From positions 1 to 15,943 of the forward strand of contig JAAAOL010000209.1 of assembly GCA_009908885.1 (NCBI GenBank): DNA of 15,943 nt, read 5' to 3'. Positions 5,928 through 11,621 of this stretch are shown piece after piece (position 1 is the stretch's first letter; each line of letters opens with the position of its first letter). Made by a program: the position numbers and the translations under genes. The DNA comes from Bacteroidota bacterium (lineage in GTDB: Bacteria; Bacteroidota; Rhodothermia; Rhodothermales; JAAAOL01). The notes under the pieces were generated by a model, which ran no database searches, was not told where the DNA came from, and saw only the letters and a list, made by a program, of their open reading frames with translations.

Positions 5928-7793
5928 CTATTCGCCGATCTGGCCGTAGCGTTGGCCATCCAGCGTGCGGTTCAGGTTGAAGGCCGCGCTGATGAGCGAG
6001 AGGTGGGTGAAGGCCTGCGGGAAGTTGCCCAGGGCCTCGCCGCAGGGGCCGGTCTCCTCGGCGTAGAGGCCCAGGTGGTTGGCATAGCCCAGCATTTTCT
6101 CGAACATGAGTCGCGCCTGGTTCAGCCGGTCGCCGTCGGTGCGGCCCGCGCGCGTCAGCGCCTCCACGAGCCAGAACGTGCACATGTTGAACGAGCCCTC
6201 GTCGCCCTCGATGCCGTCGTCCACGTGCGTCGTATTGTAACGGTACACGAGGCTGTCGGACAGCAGGCCGCCTTCGTCGGGGCGCTGGCAGGTGGCCTCC
6301 AGCGTCTGGATCATGCGCGGGTCGTTGGGTGACATGAAGAAGACGAGCGGCATGATGAGGTTGGAGGCATCGAGGGCGTCCGTGTCGTAGTGCTGCACGA
6401 ACGCCTGCCGGTCGGCATCCCACCCGCGATCCAGAATGTCGCGGTAGATGGCATCGCGGCAGGCGAGCCAGCGCTGCCGGTCGGCGGGGAAGGAGCGCTT
6501 CTCGGCCAGGCGCAGCGCGCGGTCCACGGCCACCCAGCACATCAGCTTCGAGTACGTGAAGTGCTGTTGCGGCCCGCGCACCTCCCAGATGCCCTCGTCG
6601 CGGCGCTCCCAGTTGTCGCACACCCAGTCGACGAGGTCGCTGAGCTGGCCCCAGAAGTCGGCGGCGATGGGGGAGCGGTACTTGTTGTAGAGGTAGACCG
6701 CGTCCATCAACTCGCCGTAGATGTCGAGCTGGAGCTGATCGTAGGCCCCGTTGCCGATGCGGACGGGCCGCGAGCCCCGGTAGCCGTCGAGGTGGTCGAG
6801 CGTCTCCTCGTGCAGGTCCTTCCGCCCGTCGATGCCGTAGACGATGTTGAGGCTGCCGTCGGCGTTGCGGTCGCGGCAGCGGTCGTTCATCCACTCCACG
6901 AAGGCGGCGGCTTCGTCGGTGAAGCCCACGCGGATCAGGCCGTAGACGGTGAAGGCGGCGTCCCGAATCCAGGTGTAGCGGTAGTCCCAGTTGCGCTCCC
7001 CGCCGATGCCTTCGGGCAGGCTGCACGTGGGCGAGGCGACGATGGCGCCCGTCGGCTCGAAGGTCATCAGCTTGAGGGCGAGGGCGGAGCGGTGCACCTG
7101 CTCGCGCCAGCGCCCCTGGTAGGTGCACTGGCTGATCCAGCGCCGCCAGTAGTCGAGCGTGTTTTGAAACAGGTCATCCTCTTCGCCCAGCGCGAAGCGG
7201 GGGCGGCAGGCTTCGTCCTCGTCCAGCATGTGGAGGGCGAAGATGGCCCGGTCGCCCACGTCGAGGTCGAGCGTCGCCGCCGCGCCGGGGCCGAGCGGGC
7301 CGTCGCAGCGCTGGAGCGGCACGGTGGCCGAGAGGCCGAGCGACAGGTCCGGCGACCGGAAGACGGCGCCGTCGTCGGCGAGGGTCGTCTCGTGCGGGTC
7401 GCGGGCGTAGTTGAAGGCGGGCTGACAGCGGACGCGCAGCGGCATCGCGCCACGGACGATCTCCACGCGGCGGATCAGTTGTCCGTAGCCCCGGTCGCCC
7501 TCGCGCAGGCCGACGGGCATGTAGTCGATGATCTCGGCCACACCGCCGTCGGCCAGAAAGCGGGTCAGCAGCACGTTGGTCTCCGGCCAGTACACCTGCC
7601 GGAAGGTGACGCCCTCGGCCTCCGGCGTAATTTGAAACGAACCGCCCTGCTCGTCGTCCAGCAGGCTGGCGAAGACGCTCGGCGCATCGAAGTGGGGCAG
7701 GCACAGCCAGTCGATGGCGCCGTTCATGCCCACCAGGGCGGCGGTACGCATGTTACCGATGAGACCGTGGTCTTCGATCGGCAGATAAGACAT
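5928..7793 (-). CDS. Glycoside hydrolase family 15 protein (glucoamylase/trehalase-like)
   Basis: 621 residues, predicted cytoplasmic (no signal peptide). GH15 enzymes are inverting exo-glucosidases with an (alpha/alpha)6 barrel that release glucose from maltodextrins, dextran-type oligosaccharides or trehalose. N-terminal beta-domain begins MSYLPIEDHGLIGNMRTAALV with the family's GAIDWLCLPHFDAPSVFA. The catalytic domain shows GGERNWDYRYTWIRDAAF (ending near D278), GIWEVRG with E404 as likely general acid, and DEGSFNMCTFWLVEAL with E532 as likely general base. Substrate cannot be told from sequence; cytoplasmic location and neighbours suit internal maltodextrin, glycogen-derived oligosaccharides or trehalose. 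It is the last gene of the pentose phosphate cluster, 41 bp after the lactonase gene. The start is the first ATG giving the conserved N terminus; the frame is open further upstream but proline/arginine-rich. No Shine-Dalgarno is seen. Confidence 0.92.
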   Translation of the reverse strand: MSYLPIEDHGLIGNMRTAALVGMNGAIDWLCLPHFDAPSVFASLLDDEQGGSFQITPEAEGVTFRQVYWPETNVLLTRFLADGGVAEIIDYMPVGLREGDRGYGQLIRRVEIVRGAMPLRVRCQPAFNYARDPHETTLADDGAVFRSPDLSLGLSATVPLQRCDGPLGPGAAATLDLDVGDRAIFALHMLDEDEACRPRFALGEEDDLFQNTLDYWRRWISQCTYQGRWREQVHRSALALKLMTFEPTGAIVASPTCSLPEGIGGERNWDYRYTWIRDAAFTVYGLIRVGFTDEAAAFVEWMNDRCRDRNADGSLNIVYGIDGRKDLHEETLDHLDGYRGSRPVRIGNGAYDQLQLDIYGELMDAVYLYNKYRSPIAADFWGQLSDLVDWVCDNWERRDEGIWEVRGPQQHFTYSKLMCWVAVDRALRLAEKRSFPADRQRWLACRDAIYRDILDRGWDADRQAFVQHYDTDALDASNLIMPLVFFMSPNDPRMIQTLEATCQRPDEGGLLSDSLVYRYNTTHVDDGIEGDEGSFNMCTFWLVEALTRAGRTDGDRLNQARLMFEKMLGYANHLGLYAEETGPCGEALGNFPQAFTHLSLISAAFNLNRTLDGQRYGQIGE

Positions 7794-7834
7794 GGGCGTA
7801 TGGGCGTGTGGGAGGTTGGGGGGCGAGTAGACGG

Positions 7835-8605
7835 TCAGCCTTCGCCCCAGGCGGCGTCGTCGACGTACCAGGCGAGTTCGTCCTGCGGGTGGACGTAGGC
7901 GGCGGGCAGCGTGGGGTCGGGCGTGCGGAGGACGGTGTGGACGGCGTCTCGTTTGCTGGCGCCAGGGACGAGGAAGAGCGCGCGCCGGGCGTGGTTCAGG
8001 GCGGGCAGCGTGAGCGTCAGGCGCTGGCGCGGCTCCACGCCGGGGGGCGCCTCCACCGCCTGCACCCACGGCGCGTCCGGCTCCTCCAGGTGCCGCTCGG
8101 GATGCAGGTGCGGGAAGAGCGAGGCCGTGTGGCCGTCCGCCCCCAGCCCCAGCAGCACGAGGTCGAACGATGGCGGCCCGCCGCCGAAGAAGCGCCGAAT
8201 CGTCTCCTCGTACACCTCGGCGGCCTGCGCGGGCGGGGCGATCTTGGTCGGCATCGCGTGGACCTGCTCCGCCGGAATCGGGGCCTGGCTGATGAAGGCG
8301 TCGTACGCCGCGCCCTGGTTGCTGTCCGGGTGGCCGCGCGGCACGTAGCGGTCGTCGCCCCAGAACAGGTGCACGTGGGCCCAGGGCATGCGCGCGCGGT
8401 ACGTGTCGGCGAAGAGTTCGTAGAGGCGCAGGGGACTGCTCCCGCCCGCGAGGACGAGCGAGAAGCGGTCGCGCGTCTCCAGGGTCGTCTCCATCGCCGC
8501 CAGGACATACGCCGCGGCGGCATGACTCAGGCGTTCCAGGTTGGCGAAGCGGCGGACGTCGGCCGGGTAGTCCCGGATCCGAACGCGGTGCGTGTTTTCA
8601 GGCAT
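7835..8605 (-). CDS. pgl: 6-phosphogluconolactonase (DevB/Pgl type)
   Basis: Hydrolyses 6-phosphoglucono-1,5-lactone to 6-phosphogluconate, the second step of the oxidative pentose phosphate pathway, in the cytoplasm. 256 residues, typical for the DevB family, which shares the fold of glucosamine-6-phosphate deaminase. Motifs seen: VLAGGSSP (51-58), FWGDDRYVPRGHPDSN (81-96) and LLGLGADGHTASLFP (151-165), the last with the family's conserved active-site histidine. The order zwf, pgl, GH15 places it directly after the enzyme that makes its substrate, although 341 bp of duplicated non-coding DNA separates it from zwf. The ATG (8603-8605) gives a normal N terminus and has no Shine-Dalgarno. Confidence 0.95.
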   Translation of the reverse strand: MPENTHRVRIRDYPADVRRFANLERLSHAAAAYVLAAMETTLETRDRFSLVLAGGSSPLRLYELFADTYRARMPWAHVHLFWGDDRYVPRGHPDSNQGAAYDAFISQAPIPAEQVHAMPTKIAPPAQAAEVYEETIRRFFGGGPPSFDLVLLGLGADGHTASLFPHLHPERHLEEPDAPWVQAVEAPPGVEPRQRLTLTLPALNHARRALFLVPGASKRDAVHTVLRTPDPTLPAAYVHPQDELAWYVDDAAWGEG

Positions 8606-8618
8606 GACGGAGTGCGCA

Positions 8619-8960
8619 GGGTGATTCTAGGTCACGAGGGCAGGCGGCGGGCGGAAGATCCAACGAAGGAGGTAGGCCGTCCGTCGTCCGCGGTCTGCGG
8701 TCTGCGGTCTCCGGGACGTGCGACGACGTAACGCACGGAGGCAGACTCCTTCACGCACCACGCATCACGCCGTACGACCTTACGCCGTCTCGCGGGTGAT
8801 TCTAGGTCACGAGGGCAGGCGGCGGGCGGAAGATCCAACGAAGGAGGTAGGCCATCCGTCGTCCGCGGTCTGTGGTCTCCGGGACGTGCGACGACGTAAC
8901 GCACGGAGGCAGACTCCTTCACGCACCACGCACCACGAAAACGACCCTACGCCGTCTCGC
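8619..8960. repeat. Tandem duplication between zwf and pgl, carrying a copy of the zwf 3' end
   Basis: Two adjacent copies, 8619-8793 (175 bp) and 8794-8960 (167 bp), are nearly identical. They differ by a few substitutions, one fewer 7-bp GCGGTCT unit in the second copy (three versus two) and a 1-bp deletion. The second copy overlaps the last codons of zwf. The end of the first copy holds a second version of those codons, reading ITRETA-stop on the minus strand where the gene reads IARETA-stop. Each unit contains a 6-bp hairpin (CGTGCG/CGCACG, 9-nt loop) next to GGAG-GCAGA-CTCC. The zwf-pgl gap of 341 bp consists almost entirely of this duplication; no gene is in it. Confidence 0.9.
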
Positions 8961-10437
8961 GGGCGATGCGCTGCTGGCTGCCGGAGAGCGCGTTGCCGCC
9001 GGCCACCCACGTCTCGTTGAGCTTACGCGTCGCCTCGGGGCCCCAGCTCCCGGCCTCGTACGGGTAGACGGCCACATGCTGGTCCAGCACCGGCGCGAAC
9101 AGCTTCCACGACATCTCGGCCTCATCGGCGTGGACGAACAGCGTCTGGTCGCCCACGATGGTGTCGAGCAGCAGCGTCTCGTACGCCTCCGGCATGCGCC
9201 CGAACGCCTCGTTGTAGCGAAAGCTGAGTTGCTGCTTCTTCAGGTCGAACGGCTGCCCCGGCGCCTTCACCTCGAAGTGGAGGTCGAAGCCCTCGTCCGG
9301 CTTGAGCGTGATGAGCAGCACGTTCGACTCCAGGTCCGGCGTGCCGTTGTTGCGGAAGATGGAGACCGGCGCCCGGTTGAAGACGATGGCGATCTGCGTG
9401 AGCGTCTCGGCCATGCGCTTGCCGGTGCGGACGTAGAACGGCACGCCCTGCCAGCGCCAGTTGGCCACCTCCAGGCGCAGCGCTACGTACGTCTCGGTGC
9501 GCGAGTTGGGCGCCACGTCCTCTTCGTTGCGGTAGCCGGGCACCTCCTCGCCGTCGACGCGGCCCGCCGCGTACTGCCCGAAGACGACGTCCTCGAACGG
9601 GTCCAGCGGCGTCGTCGACTCCAGCACCTTGATCTTCTCCTGCCGGATGGCGTCGGCCTCGAAGCAGGTGGGCGGCTCCATGGCGATGAGCGTGAAGAGC
9701 TGGGCGATGTGGTTCTGCACCATGTCGCGCAGCGCCCCGGCCCGGTCGTAGTATCCGGCCCGCGTGCCGATGCCGAGGTCTTCGGCCACGGTGATCTCCA
9801 CCCGCTCGATCTGATCCCGATTCCAGTCGGTCTCGAACAGGGCGTTGGCGAACCGGAAGACGAGCAGGTTCTGCACCGTCTCTTTGCCCAGGTAGTGGTC
9901 GATCCGGTAGACCTGCGACTCGTCGAAGTAGCGGTGCGTCAGGGCGTTGAGGTCGCGGGCCGATTCCAGGTCGTGCCCGAACGGCTTCTCGATGACCACG
10001 CGCGTCCAGCCCGGGCTGCTGTCGAGGCCCGCCTCGCCCAGCGCCTCGATGGTGGAGGGGTAGACCTGCGGTGGGACCGACAGGTAGAAGACGCGGTTGC
10101 CGGGCAGGTCGTGCTCTTGCTCGATGGCGTCGATGCGGTCCTTGAGGCCGGGGAAGTCGTCGCTGTCCGGGCCGAGGCTGTGGTAGAACAGGCGGTGGTC
10201 GCACCACGAGCCGAGGTCGTCGTCGGAGAACCCGGCATCGCTCAGACTCGCGCGGGCCTCCTGCCGGAAGTCGGCGTCGCTCAGGTCGCTGCGCGCGGTG
10301 CCCAGGATGTAGCAGTTCTCGGCGATGTCGCGCCGCTGCATCAGGTTGTAGAGCGCCGGCAGCAGCTTGCGGTGCGTCAGGTCCCCCGTGGCGCCGAAGA
10401 TGACGTAGAGGTGCGGGACGACGTCGGAGCGGGCCAT
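8947..10437 (-). CDS. zwf: Glucose-6-phosphate 1-dehydrogenase
   Basis: Oxidises glucose 6-phosphate to 6-phosphogluconolactone with reduction of NADP+ (NAD+ in some members), the committed step of the oxidative pentose phosphate pathway. 496 residues, normal length. N-terminal Rossmann motif FGATGDLTHRKLLPALYNL (14-32) with the usual basic residue after the glycine loop. Substrate signature RIDHYLGKE with D180, H181 and K185. Catalytic-type H243 in DMVQNHIAQL. The C-terminal alpha+beta domain is complete to IARETA. The ATG at 10435-10437 gives the standard start (MARSDVVPHLYVIFGATGD). The frame is open about 100 codons further upstream but lacks family resemblance, and no Shine-Dalgarno is visible. 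Its stop codon region is copied in the tandem duplication downstream. Confidence 0.97.
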   Translation of the reverse strand: MARSDVVPHLYVIFGATGDLTHRKLLPALYNLMQRRDIAENCYILGTARSDLSDADFRQEARASLSDAGFSDDDLGSWCDHRLFYHSLGPDSDDFPGLKDRIDAIEQEHDLPGNRVFYLSVPPQVYPSTIEALGEAGLDSSPGWTRVVIEKPFGHDLESARDLNALTHRYFDESQVYRIDHYLGKETVQNLLVFRFANALFETDWNRDQIERVEITVAEDLGIGTRAGYYDRAGALRDMVQNHIAQLFTLIAMEPPTCFEADAIRQEKIKVLESTTPLDPFEDVVFGQYAAGRVDGEEVPGYRNEEDVAPNSRTETYVALRLEVANWRWQGVPFYVRTGKRMAETLTQIAIVFNRAPVSIFRNNGTPDLESNVLLITLKPDEGFDLHFEVKAPGQPFDLKKQQLSFRYNEAFGRMPEAYETLLLDTIVGDQTLFVHADEAEMSWKLFAPVLDQHVAVYPYEAGSWGPEATRKLNETWVAGGNALSGSQQRIARETA

Positions 10438-10461
10438 GTCGAGGTCAGGGCAAAGTTGGTA

Positions 10462-10570
10462 GGGAAGGGCGAAGGGAGACGAGGGAAGAGGGCGTGGTGG
10501 AACACGGGGCGAAGGTTTCGGATGGCGATGCATCAACTCGAAACCCGCAACACGCAACCCGGAACCCTCC
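10462..10570. repeat. Degenerate 7-bp repeats in the gnd-zwf gap
   Basis: The 134-bp gap between gnd and zwf holds two low-complexity parts. One is purine-rich with AGGG every few bases (about 10462-10496). The other is a run of 7-mers with consensus ACCCGCA (ACTCGAA 10536-10542, ACCCGCA 10543-10549, ACACGCA 10550-10556, ACCCGGA 10557-10563, ACCCTCC 10564-10570). The run ends one base before the gnd stop codon. Read on the minus strand it is the start of the gap after gnd. Confidence 0.6.
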
Positions 10571-10571
10571 G

Positions 10572-11486
10572 CTAGTCCTCCTCGGCTTGTTTCATCGCGT
10601 GGCCGCCGAACTGGTTGCGCATGGCCGAGAGCAGCTTGTGCGTGTACGAGTCCTCCACGCGCGAGTCGAGGCGGCTGATGAGGGCGTCGGTGATGACGGG
10701 CGCGGGCACGTCCAGGTCGATGGCTTCCTTCACGGTCCACCGGCCCTCGCCGGAGTCAGACACCCACGGGGCGATCTCACCCAACGCCTGGTCCTCTTTC
10801 AGCGCGTTGGCCGTCAGGTCGAGCAGCCACGAGCGGATCACCGAGCCGAAGCGCCAGATCTCGGCCACCTGGTGCAGGTCGAGGCCGAATTCTTCCTTCG
10901 CCTTCAGGATGTGGAAGCCCTCGGCGTAAGCCTGCATGATGCCGTACTCGATGCCGTTGTGCACCATCTTGACGAAGTGGCCAGACCCCGCCGGGCCGAC
11001 GTGCCCCCAGCCTTTGTCCGGGCCGGGCGCGAGCGTCTCCAGCGCAGGCCGCAGCCGCTCGACGGCCGTATCGGGACCGCCCACCATCATGCTGTAACCC
11101 TCCTCCAGCCCCCACACGCCACCGCTCGTACCCACGTCGACGTAGTGCAGGTCGTGCTCGGCGACGGTCTCGGCGCGGCGCAGCGTGTCCTGATAGTTCG
11201 AGTTGCCGCCATCGATGAGGACGTCCTCGGCTTCCAGCATCGGCAGCAGGGCGTCGATGGTATCGTCCACCGGATCGCCCGCCGGGATCATCATCCAGAC
11301 GTGGCGCGGCGGTGCGAGGGCGTCCACGAGGGCCTCCAGCGTGTCTGCCGGGGTGCCGCCGTCGCGTTCCAGTTCGGCGAGCGTCTCTGCGCTCAGGTCG
11401 AAGCCAGCGACGTCGTGCCCGTCGCGCAGCAAGCGCTCGGCCATGTTGCCGCCCATCTTGCCGAGTCCGATGATGCCGAGTTGCAT
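10572..11486 (-). CDS. gnd: 6-phosphogluconate dehydrogenase, decarboxylating, short type
   Basis: Oxidative decarboxylation of 6-phosphogluconate to ribulose 5-phosphate. 304 residues: the short (about 300 aa) class, as in Bacillus YqeC/GndA-type enzymes, rather than the 470-residue Gnd of E. coli. N-terminal MQLGIIGLGKMGGNMAERLL (Rossmann, GLGKMG 7-12). Substrate-site TSGG at 120-123 in DVGTSGGVWGLEEGYSMMVGG. Catalytic-type K173 with H176-N177 in GHFVKMVHNGIEYG. C-terminal RNQFGGHA typical of the class. The second strand ends GFDLS with an acidic D30 where NADP-specific enzymes carry Asn-Arg, so NAD+ is the likelier cofactor. The ATG at 11484-11486 lies immediately before the dinucleotide-binding motif, which fixes the start. 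Confidence 0.95.
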   Translation of the reverse strand: MQLGIIGLGKMGGNMAERLLRDGHDVAGFDLSAETLAELERDGGTPADTLEALVDALAPPRHVWMMIPAGDPVDDTIDALLPMLEAEDVLIDGGNSNYQDTLRRAETVAEHDLHYVDVGTSGGVWGLEEGYSMMVGGPDTAVERLRPALETLAPGPDKGWGHVGPAGSGHFVKMVHNGIEYGIMQAYAEGFHILKAKEEFGLDLHQVAEIWRFGSVIRSWLLDLTANALKEDQALGEIAPWVSDSGEGRWTVKEAIDLDVPAPVITDALISRLDSRVEDSYTHKLLSAMRNQFGGHAMKQAEED

Positions 11487-11492
11487 AGTCTG

Positions 11493-11620
11493 AGGGTGTG
11501 GGTGGTTGGGAAGGTGAGAATGTGAGAGAGGGAGAGAGGGAGAATGGGAGAGGGTGGGAAAGGGAGACGGTGAGGAACTGCTTGTGCGCTCCCGTTCTCC
11601 CATTCCCCCTTTCCCCGGTT
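11493..11620 (-). repeat. Low-complexity purine/pyrimidine region with imperfect inverted repeat between tal-pgi and gnd
   Basis: The 135-bp gap has a purine-rich half on the plus strand (about 11491-11575, built of GGGAGA/GAGGGTG-like 7-mers) and a pyrimidine-rich part (about 11588-11615). The two are partly complementary: GAGAATGGGAGA pairs with TCTCCCATTCCC with one mismatch. In the minus-strand transcript a purine arm just after the tal-pgi stop would fold onto a long C/U tract leading to the gnd start. A small CGGTT-CTCA-AACCG hairpin (11616-11629) overlaps the tal-pgi stop. It may act as a partial terminator, a stability element or simply be decayed simple-sequence DNA. Confidence 0.55.
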
Positions 11621-11621
11621 C

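Noticed and set aside
5625..6332. Plus-strand open frame of 235 codons running from the repeat into GH15
   Set aside because: Most of it is antisense to the conserved GH15 C terminus; no motif.
6390..7898. Plus-strand open frame of 502 codons opposite GH15
   Set aside because: Antisense shadow with low-complexity Ala/Val/Gly/Arg composition; the GH15 catalytic motifs are on the minus strand.
8632..8922. Minus-strand open frame of 96 codons in the zwf-pgl spacer with an internal protein repeat (KESASVRYVVARPGDHRP)
   Set aside because: The protein repeat merely reflects the tandem DNA duplication. The two copies carry substitutions without sign of protein-level constraint, and the end of the frame lies in spacer DNA.
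8872..10575. Plus-strand open frame of 567 codons opposite zwf
   Set aside because: Antisense to a full-length G6PDH with all motifs; its composition is that of a shadow frame.
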